From assembly GCF_029814175.1 (NCBI RefSeq), contig NZ_CP122313.1, positions 229,293-293,292 of the forward strand: a stretch of 64,000 nt of DNA. Direction: 5' to 3'. Below the pieces are notes generated by a model. That model had not been told where the DNA came from. It did not search any database and saw only the letters and a program-made list of their open reading frames with translations. Origin of the DNA: Halospeciosus flavus. GTDB lineage: Archaea > Halobacteriota > Halobacteria > Halobacteriales > Halobacteriaceae. The position numbers and the translations under genes are program-made. This document shows, piece by piece, positions 28,452 to 37,618 of this stretch; position 1 is the first letter of the stretch, and every line of letters starts with the position of its first letter.

Positions 28452-29321
28452 CTACGGTAAAATATTCTCGAAGAGATACTGCTGTATCGTCTCAGATTCA
28501 AGCATCTCGACAGCATTCTGCACTTGACTGCTGACATCGTGGTCTTCTCCATCTGGGTGTCGACCCTTGATCCATGCAACCACCCGTGTTCCTTCGACAG
28601 TCCCGTACTGTCCGGTTGCTGGTCGCAACGCGTAGAACTGTGTCGGGGTGACATTCGAGGGCTCACGCCAATTTGAGTCAAACCAGACTACGTGTTCACT
28701 GAAGTCAGATACGGACTGCTCTTGGGCAGCCAGCGTATCACGGACGTATCCAGCGATATAGTCGGCTGCAGCTACCTCAGGGTATGTTAAATCCGCTTTC
28801 GGCAACCCAGATGGATACACTGACCCAAACGCGGAATCGAATGGCCCATCAAAGAACTGGGCGGCTTGATGCCGGAGATGGAGCTGCTGTTCGCCGTACA
28901 TACTGGGTGACCCATCAGGGAGCAGAACCGAGTCGCCGGTATACGCTTGGTCACCAGTAATGGTCTTTTTCGCTAATGCACACACGCCAGCAGCCTTCTG
29001 GTGAATCGTCGCGTTCTGATGACCAAATGCCGCGTACCACTCGATAGAGTGCTCGGTTAGGTCCTGCAGTAACGACTCAACTCGTTCGTTGTGTTCTTGT
29101 CGCGATAGTTTGGAGCGTAGGCTCTGTGATTTCGCCATCCACGGCGAAAGTCCGTGCTGAATGAGGAGTTCTGCCAAGCGTTCGCCTGACTCGCGAGGCG
29201 ATCTAACCGCTGCGAGAGCAAAAGGACCCGGGCCAGTCACGTTCCCAGACTCGTCAACCCCAATTACGTGGTGAGCCCTTGTCGTCTCCGCGGACGCATC
29301 AATAACTTGGACGTCGCGCAC
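28452..29321 (-). CDS. RNase HII-like / DUF3800-like RNase H-fold protein
   Basis: A 289-residue protein. HVIGVDESGNVTGPGPFALAAV near the N-terminus mirrors the RNase HII opening GxDEAGxGxxxGP, with the first two acidic residues; TYPEVAAADYIAGYVRD near 200-216 matches the helix that carries a later acidic residue, and ESTIEWYAAFG-type strands lie between. DUF3800 proteins share this pattern. RNase H activity is plausible but not certain, since the tyrosine and glycine signature of true RNase HII is altered. It stands alone on the minus strand with no coupled gene. Confidence 0.55.
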   Translation of the reverse strand: MRDVQVIDASAETTRAHHVIGVDESGNVTGPGPFALAAVRSPRESGERLAELLIQHGLSPWMAKSQSLRSKLSRQEHNERVESLLQDLTEHSIEWYAAFGHQNATIHQKAAGVCALAKKTITGDQAYTGDSVLLPDGSPSMYGEQQLHLRHQAAQFFDGPFDSAFGSVYPSGLPKADLTYPEVAAADYIAGYVRDTLAAQEQSVSDFSEHVVWFDSNWREPSNVTPTQFYALRPATGQYGTVEGTRVVAWIKGRHPDGEDHDVSSQVQNAVEMLESETIQQYLFENILP

Positions 29322-29448
29322 GGTTCAACTTAACAGAGCTACTGTTCTGTCCGAGTTAAAAGACTCTGATTTCGCTTATAGTGAGAATTCTGGCGGGTTC
29401 TCCTCATCCCACTCAGCTTTCTCCGACCGACCAGATTGACTGAGAGAT

Positions 29449-29898
29449 TTAGAAGGAGAAATAGGAATTATTCGTCGCGTCTCTGAACTCAGCAACGGAT
29501 GCGAGTCGGCGGTCACCGGCTAACTGTGATTTCGTGAGCGCCATTTGCGTATTATCCTGGGCGAGTTGATTCATCTCCTGTGACTTGAGAGCAGACTTTT
29601 CGAGGGCAATCTGTGCAATCTTCTTCGCGCGCTCAGTATGCGCTAACTGCTTTGCCTCCGAGAATTTCTGTTGAGTCTCCTTGAACAAATTGGCCGATTC
29701 TCTGAATAATGCTGGCTCTTTGCTGTCTTTCGTTTCTGAAACGTCGGGAGCGGTTTCTCCAGCGTCTTGGAAGTAACTGTATCCGAGACGATATTTACTA
29801 ATCGCGCTACTGGCGTCTGGATTCTTACTTACGCAGCCAGATGAAGCAGCGATAACGGCAGTCGCGCCTGCAGCAAGTAGCCTACGACGGGTAACCAT
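29449..29898 (-). CDS. Tat-exported lipoprotein
   Basis: From ATG 29898 the product is 149 residues. MVTRRRLLAAGATAVIAASSGC is a twin-arginine signal ending in a lipobox with Cys 22, so the mature protein should be lipid-anchored outside the membrane. The mature part is helical and rich in Lys, Gln, Ala and Glu (FRESANLFKETQQKFSEAKQ), like a small coiled coil. An upstream in-frame start would hide the signal and was not chosen. Function unknown. Confidence 0.75.
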   Translation of the reverse strand: MVTRRRLLAAGATAVIAASSGCVSKNPDASSAISKYRLGYSYFQDAGETAPDVSETKDSKEPALFRESANLFKETQQKFSEAKQLAHTERAKKIAQIALEKSALKSQEMNQLAQDNTQMALTKSQLAGDRRLASVAEFRDATNNSYFSF

Positions 29899-30165
29899 AC
29901 TTCCGTATCTATGAAGGTGAATAAAAAGTGTGCTGGTCAGTTCATTTTCCGTCTTCTTTCCTGTCTCCACGGGGTCATGTGTTGTTGTAGCTGATCACCT
30001 GGACGTATACACGAAACTACGAATCTCGTGTGAACAAGGCGTCGTGTGGGCCGGCACGGAGATGCGTCGATACTCTCGTTTTCAGAAATCGATGGCTGTG
30101 ATGGTTTTACTGTTCACACAATACGTGATTTACGAGTGGGCTGAGGTTATTGAGTCGGATCAAAC

Positions 30166-30206
30166 TTAACCAACAAACTGAGAGGAATCCCTCTATTGTT
30201 GGTTAA
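30166..30206. repeat. Hairpin with TTAACCAACAA arms (right of pair)
   Basis: TTAACCAACAA (30166-30176) pairs perfectly with TTGTTGGTTAA (30196-30206); AGAGG and CCTCT pair inside the loop (30181-30194). The arms share the core TAACCAACA with the hairpin at 27599-27637. The stretch 29899-30165 has an open 79-codon frame without a recognisable pattern and no other feature. Confidence 0.6.
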
Positions 30207-30281
30207 CTTTCCGTGCCGATTACCAGCTCAGGCCTCCCAACCACTTACCCGTCTAGCGTCGCAACCGAAACCCGTCCTCAG

Positions 30282-30719
30282 ATGGATCTCGAAGATTCTC
30301 GGTATCACGACTCAGCTGTAAACCAGGATCTTCCCCCGATGCAGTGTGACGCGTGCGAGTTAGCACTCCAGTCTCCAGAACGGCATATGCTGTCATTTCT
30401 GCTGCTCGACCAGCTTACAGCGCCACTTATCGGCTGTGACGACCATCTCCAGCAGTTCGCTTCGATCTGTGGGTACACGACGGAGGCAACCGCTGAACTC
30501 CTTAACCACCGACCTGCTGGCGGCGTGAGCTGTCCCAGTTGTGGCCTCGCAGCCCAGACGCCGCACCAGCCGCTCGTTCCGGTTGAAGATGGTGCTGTCG
30601 CGATTCTCACTTGTCCGGAGCATCAAACTGAGCTCATCAACCGATTCCATACTGGTCTCGACACACAGCAGCAACTGACAGCCCAACTTGACACGGCTGC
30701 ACACCACGACGTCTCGTAA
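30282..30719 (+). CDS. Zinc-ribbon hypothetical protein
   Basis: From ATG 30282 the product is 145 residues; a GTG start at 30213, just after the hairpin, would add 23 unstructured residues. Two Cys pairs, MQCDACELA and SCPSCGLA, with CDDH and TCPEHQ, suggest two small zinc sites. The centre is helical (LSFLLLDQLTAP). I do not recognise the family. Confidence 0.55.
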   Translation: MDLEDSRYHDSAVNQDLPPMQCDACELALQSPERHMLSFLLLDQLTAPLIGCDDHLQQFASICGYTTEATAELLNHRPAGGVSCPSCGLAAQTPHQPLVPVEDGAVAILTCPEHQTELINRFHTGLDTQQQLTAQLDTAAHHDVS

Positions 30720-30728
30720 CGAGGTTGT

Positions 30729-30938
30729 TCACTCCTCTGCTAGCGTTTCTAGGTCTTCAGAGACACGTCCGCAGAGCTCCGCCGCTGATGCATAGTCCTC
30801 GTCATCAAGTGCTAGCAGAAATGCGAGAAGATCATCTCGAAGTGAAGGGCTCACGTTGTCAACATTCTCCAAATCTATCGATGCGATTTTCGTGAGCTCA
30901 TCGATTTGGACGAGTGGTGCAGAATCTTTGTCAGCCAT
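30729..30938 (-). CDS. Small acidic hypothetical protein
   Basis: From ATG 30938 the product is 69 residues (a GTG at 30959 would add seven). It is acidic and helical, with DLLAFLLALDDEDYASAAELC as its core. It lies downstream of the partition genes on the same strand, 134 nt away. No function is apparent. Confidence 0.45.
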   Translation of the reverse strand: MADKDSAPLVQIDELTKIASIDLENVDNVSPSLRDDLLAFLLALDDEDYASAAELCGRVSEDLETLAEE

Positions 30939-31071
30939 TTTGTTCAGGGATACCGTCACACTGACCCTCGGTAGTCTTTCCGCTATTCCCCCTCTATATC
31001 GAGCGACTGTTTCAGGTTGAACGCTGAATAAAACTCAGCGGTCCCCGGGGTGAAAGTGAAAGACGGCGGTG

Positions 31072-31545
31072 CTAATCGAGTTCGCCGTACCCGTCCTCAC
31101 GCATCAATTCTGCCACGTCTTCGACGTTATTGAACGCCGCGAGAAGCGCATACTCGCGAGCGTCCGTCTTCGCGATGTCATCGGCCCCTAGTTCCGACGC
31201 GAGTTGGCTCCGAAACTCCGATTCTTGGGAGACGACCTCGTCGCGTGCGAACAACTCCAGACGGTTGTCTCGCTCGTCTCCGACGTTACTCCGACGCACG
31301 AAGTATGGGTACCTTGACGAACTCTCGCTGGAATTGGACTTCGTTTCCTCCGTGGTTGTCGATGCACCCGGTCGTCCTGCATCATCTCCATCCGGGCCAT
31401 CGACCGTCTCGTCGGTCTCCACCTCGGTGCTGGTTGCTTCGGACTCTTCGTGTTCCTCGCTAGACTCGGGTTCTGGACTCTTGTCCGAGTCGTCGTCCTC
31501 TTCTCCGAAATCGAGGTTGCCAGACCCCTTCTTCATACCCCCCAT
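31072..31545 (-). CDS. Acidic ParA-partner protein (putative centromere-binding or adaptor)
   Basis: A 157-residue protein that starts 43 nt after parA on the same strand. The first ~85 residues are low-complexity and highly acidic (Glu, Asp, Ser, Thr); the last ~70 form a compact helical domain (RYPYFVRRSNVGDERDNRLE, then SELGADDIAKTDAREYALL). A small gene directly after parA usually encodes the site-binding partner. That role is inferred from position; no ribbon-helix-helix or ParB motif is clear. Confidence 0.6.
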   Translation of the reverse strand: MGGMKKGSGNLDFGEEDDDSDKSPEPESSEEHEESEATSTEVETDETVDGPDGDDAGRPGASTTTEETKSNSSESSSRYPYFVRRSNVGDERDNRLELFARDEVVSQESEFRSQLASELGADDIAKTDAREYALLAAFNNVEDVAELMREDGYGELD

Positions 31546-31588
31546 CAGTTAGTCACCTCAGGCTCTTCACCGAATGAGGGGCGGAGAG

Positions 31589-32536
31589 TCACATTCCCGT
31601 GGTCCTGAATCTCAGCGTGAGCTCTTCTGGGATGTCCGCATCGAACGTCTCTGTCCCGATGAAGTACGCCAGCGTCCAGAGATCTTCCAGGGTATCTATC
31701 TCACGGTCAGGGACGCGGCGCTGGCCCGGTTCAGAAACCATCTCGCCGTTGACCTCGTGGGTCTTCCAGCGTTCTTCGACTACCTTGAACGCCGACCCAC
31801 GTGCTTCCCACATTTCGTCCATCATACTCTCGCGGTCAGCTATCGAGACTGGCGTCGCGAACTCTTCAGTACCCTCGAACTTTTGCTGATACTGTTGGTG
31901 GGCGTTCGTCTGCCCGACGCCGCTCGGAACCACGCAGGAGAGTCCGACTTGGATATCCAGTTTGTCCTCCATGCCAGTGACCAGTTGTTCTGGGCCGTCG
32001 AGACTCAGGTTCCCCTTCCCGGCTGGTTTGACAGGCGCGACGAGAGTTCGAAGGGCGTAGATCGCGTTGTAGAGGAGGTCTTCTGCACGCGCGTTCGGGT
32101 CGATGAGAACAGCATCATACTCCTTCTGGAGTTCCTCTTGTTCCCAGAGGAGGTTGTAGAGAAGCTCAAACCGCGGATAGTCCTCTTTGTCCATTCCCTC
32201 CATCTGAGCCTCGTAGGATATCTTCTGTTCGAGATTGCTTGTGAAGTCACCGAGCATATCGTGACTCGGGACGACGTCGACGCCTTCACTGCTCGTCTTG
32301 ATCAGGTCCTTGAATGGCCCCTTTGGTCGCTCCAGAATGTGACGAACGATGTTGTCTGCGTCGGGGTCGCTACGGTCTTCACCGACGTCGAAGAGGGTGG
32401 TGAGGTTTCCCTCTTGGGGGTCCAGATCGATGACGAGAGTATCAAGACCTGCGCGCTGGAACGCATCTGCGAGGTTTCCGGTTGTAGTGGTCTTGTACGT
32501 GCCTCCTGATTCGGAGTAGACGACGAGGGATATCAT
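31589..32536 (-). CDS. parA: ParA-family partition ATPase
   Basis: A 315-residue Walker-type ATPase. The deviant Walker A is SGGTYKTTTTGNLA near 10-23, a ParA/MinD signature with a Lys-Thr pair; VIDLDPQEGNLTTLF near 35-49 is the A' motif and YDAVLIDPNA is Walker B. It acts in segregation of a replicon or plasmid by ATP-dependent binding of nucleoid DNA. The gene is followed by an acidic partner gene, and its upstream region is filled with CTGTWACAG palindromes, the expected place of a centromere or autoregulatory site. This supports the view that the window is, or came from, an extrachromosomal element. Confidence 0.88.
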   Translation of the reverse strand: MISLVVYSESGGTYKTTTTGNLADAFQRAGLDTLVIDLDPQEGNLTTLFDVGEDRSDPDADNIVRHILERPKGPFKDLIKTSSEGVDVVPSHDMLGDFTSNLEQKISYEAQMEGMDKEDYPRFELLYNLLWEQEELQKEYDAVLIDPNARAEDLLYNAIYALRTLVAPVKPAGKGNLSLDGPEQLVTGMEDKLDIQVGLSCVVPSGVGQTNAHQQYQQKFEGTEEFATPVSIADRESMMDEMWEARGSAFKVVEERWKTHEVNGEMVSEPGQRRVPDREIDTLEDLWTLAYFIGTETFDADIPEELTLRFRTTGM

Positions 32537-32557
32537 ACACTCCTTCTATTCGAGTGC

Positions 32558-33035
32558 CTGTTACATATATCTGTGTCAGACAATCGGGCCAGCAATCTGT
32601 AACAGTGGTCTGTATCAGATGTCTGTAATAGACGTAATTTATGATATAGTGCGTCTGAGCGGCTCATATGAACGCATTTCCCGAATATTGGAAATTAACC
32701 TCCCCGTCTGGAATTGTTGGCTGTAATGGTTGTCTGTAATTTGTGCCTGGGGTCTATTGCTGTAATCTGGCACGCAATCGCGGGACGAGCTGGCTGATAC
32801 AGATATTTAATACAGATAGCTGTTACAGATGTCTGTAACAGCCAGTAGTTACAGGTGTCCGGTACGAACATTCGGTGCCAATAGCCAGCTGGATTATCTG
32901 TGCGGGGCAAGACGGGACAGACGCCTGTTACAGAAATTCGGTACAGGCGCCCGTCTGTAACTTCACGCGCACGAGGTCAGGGCTGCACGGTGGATAGAGG
33001 CGGGATGTAGAAACACCTACAGACGCCTGTAACAG
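32558..33035. repeat. Iterated CTGTWACAG palindromes upstream of parA (candidate parS/centromere)
   Basis: Exact 9-bp palindromes CTGT(A/T)ACAG occur at 32597-32605, 32820-32828, 32833-32841, 32925-32933 and 33027-33035. Degenerate copies include CTGTATCAG (32610), CTGTAATAG (32623), CTGTAATGG (32721), CTGATACAG (32794) and a CTGTTACA at 32558. Spacing is irregular, so this is not a CRISPR. The region has no gene and begins 22 nt before the parA start. Confidence 0.7.
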
Positions 33036-33154
33036 ACAACGTATTCTGGATTGGTTCTGAAGATGTGGATCGGTCTGCTCAACTCTCGAGAGTTCTAATG
33101 CCAAGCAGGGGTTCAACGCTGGCGGTCGAGAGTCAGTTTCGAGGGCGAGGCTTC

Positions 33155-33215
33155 TGTAGCCGCTCTTCGTCCATCTCCAGTGGGAAAACGCCGGAATAGG
33201 CTGTTGTAGCCGCTC
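33155..33215. repeat. Direct repeat TGTAGCCGCTC, two copies
   Basis: TGTAGCCGCTC occurs at 33155-33165 and 33205-33215, exactly 50 nt apart, followed by an AT-rich stretch at 33255-33300. An origin-like role beside the partition region is possible but unproved. The rest of 33036-33363 shows no gene. Confidence 0.35.
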
Positions 33216-33363
33216 AAGAACAGTTTTCTCGGGATTTCGCCGTATCTGACGCTACCCAATTTTAATATAGCGGCATATGATTTATAATTTGCTTAGATCG
33301 CCTAATGTGCGGATAGGGGCGGAGAAACCGCCGAAATAGCGGGATTCTATTGTTCATCCTGTT

Positions 33364-33391
33364 GGTCGTGATTATGCCCGTAATCACGACC
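33364..33391. repeat. Perfect inverted repeat upstream of the integrase
   Basis: GGTCGTGATTA (33364-33374) and TAATCACGACC (33381-33391) form an exact 11-bp inverted repeat with a 6-nt spacer, about 120 nt before the integrase start. It could be an operator or a recombinase core site. Confidence 0.5.
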
Positions 33392-33508
33392 ACATTGAAG
33401 TACCCTGCCGCCGTCGGTGAAGCACGAATGCTGCAACCGCCTCACGACGGCGCTTCCCCGGGGTAGAGACACCGAGACCGGGCCCGCAGGACGGTGGAGG
33501 GCCGGTGG

Positions 33509-34758
33509 ATGTCTGATCGAGCGCTTTCGACGCCGCTCGACGATAGCTTCGAACGCTATCTTCAGGACAAGGGGAAAGGCCGCGGCGGCGACGGCGGGAA
33601 CTACCGACGTAACGCTGCACGCGAACTCGAGCGGTTCGCCGAGTGGGCCGCCGGCGACCGCGGCGCCGACGACTGGACCGGGATCGTTCCCGACGATGTC
33701 GACCGGGAGCCGACCTTCGACGATCTTGATGAACGAGTGTTCCGGGAGTACGCCCGACATCTCGGCGGCGATCGGGGACTCAAGCAGAACACGGTACAAA
33801 CCTATTACCGCTATATCTCTGCGTGGTGCGGGTGGTGTGTCAACGAGGGATATCTCGAGGCGCATTACGCGCAGCGGGCGAGTGCGATGGCGCCGCTGCC
33901 GGAGGACGACGGCCGCAAGCCCGGCGACCAGCAGGCCTGGACGTCCGAACAGCGCCACGCCCTCACCCGTCACGTCGACGAACGGGCCCGCGACGCCGTC
34001 GAGGCGTACACGACACTCCCAGAGGATACTGACCCCCTCGACAAGCAGCGAGCACGTTACGCGGCGCTGAAGGCGGCTCGTGACCGGGCGCTGGTGTTCG
34101 TCCTCGCGTACACCGCCGTCCGCGTTGGCGAACTCCTCCGCGATCCGAACGACCCGCGCCGGCGCGGCGTTCGCTGGGAGGACCTCTCCTCGACGACGGA
34201 AGTATGGACGTCTACCGGAAGAAACAGCAGTGGGACGCCGCGAGTCTCCCCGATCCAGTGATTTCCCCGCTGCGAAGCTATCGCCAGCTGATGGACCCGC
34301 CGACGGAGCGGTGGCCGGTGTTTCCGACGTTCGACCAACGGACGCTCGCAGAGCTCGTCCGGGATGATCTCACCGACCGAGGGGAACGCCCAGAGGCAAT
34401 AACTGAGCGGCGTGATGAGTACGCTCGCGACCTGCTGCTGGTGCTCGATGAGGACATTCGGCCGCCGTCAATCACGACGGGCGGCGCACGGTCGATTCTT
34501 CGACGGCTCTCGGAGGCCGCCGAGATCGAGATCGCCCATCCGAAACACGAGTATCTGGCCCCGCACGGTGGTCGCCGAGGGATGGGGGAGGTACTTGTCC
34601 GCGCGTTTGGGTACACGGTGGCGGCCCGGTATCTCGATAATTCCGAAGAGATGGTTCGAGAGCGGTACTCACATATTGAGGCCGGGGAATTGGGGGATGT
34701 CGCTACAGAAGCTCTAGAACAAATCGACCACGTTGGAAGTAGATCCCATACGGAGTGA
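33509..34758 (+). pseudogene. Tyrosine recombinase/integrase (XerC/D type), frameshifted
   Basis: The first frame from ATG 33509 has a SAM-like core-binding domain (FRRNAARELERFAEW-type helices, QNTVQTYYRYISAWCGWCV) and the first catalytic Arg in YTAVRVGELL near 205. The second frame, from about 34195, continues with MDVYRKKQQWDAASLP, the HxxR box HGGRRGMGE and the final nucleophile Tyr in MVRERYSHIE. One lost base between 34183 and 34200 separates them; together they give about 416 residues. All catalytic residues are present once joined. The GC content is higher than in the DNA to the left, so this marks a composition boundary. Confidence 0.82.
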
Positions 34759-34888
34759 TAATATCCATCAGAGTTTGGGCAAACGAGATATCACGATGTT
34801 CGGCAACTAAGGCTCTACTCGAATCGTACATTCCCACCCATTTCGTGTTGAACGAAATTGTGCGCCTTACGCTCCCTGACGAGGGAGA

Positions 34889-35344
34889 TCAGTCGTCTTG
34901 ATATTCCTTTTCGAAGCCCCGAAATTCGGTTCGGTGGGCTTCCTCATCGGCGAGAATTGCCACGGCGAGATCTTCGGTGACCGGATCGTCAGCGTCCTCA
35001 GCAGCATCGATGATCGACCGATATGTCTCGATAGCGTCCTCTTCAGCGTCGAGGACACCTCGGATTACCGAAAGCACGTCGGTCGAATCCTCGGGTGGTT
35101 GCAGCGAGTCCTGCCGAGCGGTAAACTCTGCCGAGCTAGGCGGTCGGGCATCCAGCTGCTTGAGACGGTTCCCAAGTTGCTGGGCGTGGGTCAGTTCCTC
35201 TTGGATGTCTTGCTGGAGACTCTGCTTGATCTCTTCGGCACGAACTCCGTCCAGAACGATCGCGTTCGTCTGGTAGTTCATCACGGTCTCCATCTCGTCG
35301 CCGTAGGCCTTCTGAAGCAGGTCGATGACGCGGTCTGAGGTCAT
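34889..35344 (-). CDS. Ferritin-like (rubrerythrin/bacterioferritin-type) diiron protein
   Basis: From ATG 35344 the product is 151 residues, a four-helix bundle. Metal ligands are visible as GDEMETVMNYQTNA, EELTHAQQLGNRL (ExxH), LDAEEDAIETYRSI and ILADEEAHRTEF (ExxH). Halophilic ferritin-like proteins of this size store iron or protect against oxidative damage. The start was set at MTSDRVIDLLQ, since the preceding in-frame codons do not resemble protein. The stretch 34759-34888 between it and the integrase holds nothing evident. Confidence 0.75.
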   Translation of the reverse strand: MTSDRVIDLLQKAYGDEMETVMNYQTNAIVLDGVRAEEIKQSLQQDIQEELTHAQQLGNRLKQLDARPPSSAEFTARQDSLQPPEDSTDVLSVIRGVLDAEEDAIETYRSIIDAAEDADDPVTEDLAVAILADEEAHRTEFRGFEKEYQDD

Positions 35345-35688
35345 ACAAGTTACACTACCATCCATGCGCCGATATATCCACCGCCGCACCTGTTCGCTCC
35401 AACCGTGCTTGATGAGTACGTAACCATAGATTGCGTCCTCTTCGACCAGGTTGCCCCTTTCAGTAGTCGAGGTACAATATGTCGCAGACGGTATTCGAGA
35501 GGTAGATTATCGAGTATCGGGACGCATACCTGCAACCTCGGCTGTGTGTTCTGATTGGGCTGCGGATGAAGAAGAGACCATCGCACAGCTAAACGACATT
35601 CGGAAGAACAACACGAGAAAACCCTGCCGGCCAAGAGCGTAATCCGTGACCGACTGGAAACCGTTGACGTCGAGTGATACTGCCGGAC
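35345..35688. other. Non-coding or degenerate stretch
   Basis: No convincing gene. A 63-codon plus-strand frame ending at 35642 has haloarchaeal composition (IREVDYRVSGRIPA) but no start signal or known motif and may be a fragment of a lost gene. Confidence 0.3.
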
Positions 35689-37060
35689 TCAGTCCCCTTT
35701 GAGCCAAGCACGGCGAAAACGTGCGACTTCTTTTGGAGTGATATCGTCACGCTCGATAGCCACCTCGATATCCGCGGCAGTGACTGCACCTCGCTCGAGC
35801 ACACGCTGGAAGATATCCTCGACGACAGTGGCCGTCTCGTCTCCACCGACCGATCATCGGCAGTCACTGCTTTCGGTGGTCCTCTCAAACCTGACTACAT
35901 CGCCATCCGCTGCTTCCGATGGTAGCTCGACCGTGTCGATCCCCTTCTCCGCCGTGTATATCCCGGGTGCGATCGGATCGGGGAGGTCTTTCACTCAGTC
36001 GTCGGGATCCTCTGCGAGGAAATCCGACTGCCCGAAGCTCGCGTCGATACCTGTCGCCCCGTACGCACCCGTCGCGCTGACGAGGAGCGCGACGGCGATG
36101 ACGACGTAGGGCGCCTTCGTCGCGAGCGTTGCCCCCGTATCCAGGACGCGACTGACCGGCCCGCCACCCGTTCCGACGGCTGGTTTCAGGCGGTCGATCT
36201 CCCGGCGTTCGATGACCCCTTCGAGTTCGACTTTCAGCGCCGGAACGAGCAGCGTAGCCACGATGCCGATAGCGCTGACGACGCCGAGTTCGCTGAACAC
36301 CCCGAGAGCGCTCGTAAGGTTCGAGAGGAAGCCGATGACGGTCGTCGTGGTGATGTAGACGAGTGCGCCGCCGGCGCTCCCGAGTGCGACAGTCATCGCG
36401 CGACTGGGCGACGTCTCGCTCGACTCTCGAGCCTCCCGGTAGCGCATCACGACGTGGAGCCCGTAGTCGATGGAGAGCCCGATCAGTAGGACGAGGACAA
36501 CGATGAACGGCTGGCTGAACGCGATGTCGAACCACCCGATCGCACTGAACGTCCACACGAGTACGGGCGCGAACGCTATCGTTGGGGTTGCTTTCGAGCG
36601 AATCGAGCGCTTCCGCCAGGCTCGTCTCCGTCCTCGCTAGTTCACGTTCGCGGGTCTGTAGCTCGGCAGCCCGGTCTTCCCGGATCGAGGTTGTCGCGAC
36701 GAGGTTCGCGACGCTCCGGGTGGAGTCGTTCTCGACGAGGGTCTCGTTGACTGTTTCGTTGGTCTGGAGCGCCCGTTCGTACTCGAGAATGGTGACGTGG
36801 GTCTCCTTCTCGAGGATCTTCTCGTCCCGCACGATGGCCTTTGCAGAGGTCATGCCCGTCGCCCCGCTCGAGAAGTTGGCGTCGATGTAATCGAGCTCGT
36901 CGGTTTCGTCGGCGTCGGTCTGGAACTGGTCGAGGGAGGTCGATCGGTCGACCATCGGCACTCCGGCGGAGTATTCCCCGATGACGATGGCACCGATGGC
37001 GACCAGCGTCCCCAGTGTCTTGATACCGAAGGTTCGGTTTCCAGCACAAGAGGGACTGCC
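35689..37060 (-). pseudogene. Decayed RND/MMPL-family transporter
   Basis: Membrane transporter of the RND superfamily, broken several times. The N-terminal part (VAIGAIVIGEYSAGVPMVD, then STSLDQFQTD and a periplasmic-type loop) ends near 36570, where the frame shifts and much of the first domain is missing. The next frame (36558-35995) has the classic sequence FIVVLVLLIGLSIDYGLHVVMRYREARE and four hydrophobic helices, then stops at a TGA where related proteins read Trp (QSDFLAEDPDD, stop, VKDLPDP). In-frame remnants continue to the TGA at 35689. An internal deletion plus nonsense and frame changes make this a true pseudogene. Confidence 0.75.
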
Positions 37061-37176
37061 GTGGTCGATGAATTGTAGTAGAATTTTGGGCGATTCAAGA
37101 TTTAGCCTTTTATAGACTACTTGTTCCTGTGAGGGTCACCCACATATTTTTCCTAAATCCGTGACTGGGTGTTACT

Positions 37177-37545
37177 ATGGCCACTCCGATCACGGATCGA
37201 ATTAAGGCAATTCGGTCAGAAGTTGGAGAGGAGAACCTACGGGTGATTGCGGAGTATGACAAGAGCGGCTACGAGTTCCAATATCTTAGCGAAGAGGTTG
37301 ATGCGAGATATTCGAAAGCGGAATTTGACGAGGTTTTCGATGATTTGCTTTTTGATACGATGCGGTCGGACGTGATGGAACGGCGCTTCCATGGCGGAGA
37401 CTACCAGTGTTCAGTCCTGAGTTTTGAGGAGATGTTCGTCTTTCAGTTCGTTCGCGACGAATTCGACGGGCTCGTAGTGTCCATCGAGCGGGATTGCACA
37501 ATCAATCTGGAGTCGTTTATCGAGACTTGCGCCGAACATACCTAA
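37177..37545 (+). CDS. Haloarchaeal small protein (DUF7522-type)
   Basis: A 122-residue acidic protein from ATG 37177. It opens RIKAIRSEVGEENLRVIAEYDKSGYEF, then SEEVDARYSKAEFDEVFDD, and ends with beta strands (FVFQFVRDEFDGLVVSIERD). This is the pattern of the haloarchaeal DUF7522 family, present in many paralogues per genome and of unknown function. An AT-rich stretch at 37095-37150 could hold its promoter. Confidence 0.65.
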   Translation: MATPITDRIKAIRSEVGEENLRVIAEYDKSGYEFQYLSEEVDARYSKAEFDEVFDDLLFDTMRSDVMERRFHGGDYQCSVLSFEEMFVFQFVRDEFDGLVVSIERDCTINLESFIETCAEHT

Positions 37546-37618
37546 CTAGCTTTGTAGAATTCATAATGGCTAGTGGGCTTTGATGTCGGCCAGTATGCGT
37601 AATGGGTAACGAGCTCTT

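Noticed and set aside
28331..28681. 116-codon minus-strand frame across the structured stretch
   Set aside because: Most of it lies in another frame of the RNase HII-like gene, and the remainder covers inverted repeats.
29930..30169. 79-codon plus-strand frame
   Set aside because: No recognisable motif, no good start, and it runs up to a hairpin; not enough to call a gene.
31574..32509. 311-codon plus-strand frame opposite parA
   Set aside because: Full overlap with a ParA gene that has clear Walker motifs; the opposite frame shows no protein-like pattern.
32558..33035. CRISPR array
   Set aside because: Units are short (9 bp), palindromic and irregularly spaced; there are no constant-length repeats with spacers and no cas genes.
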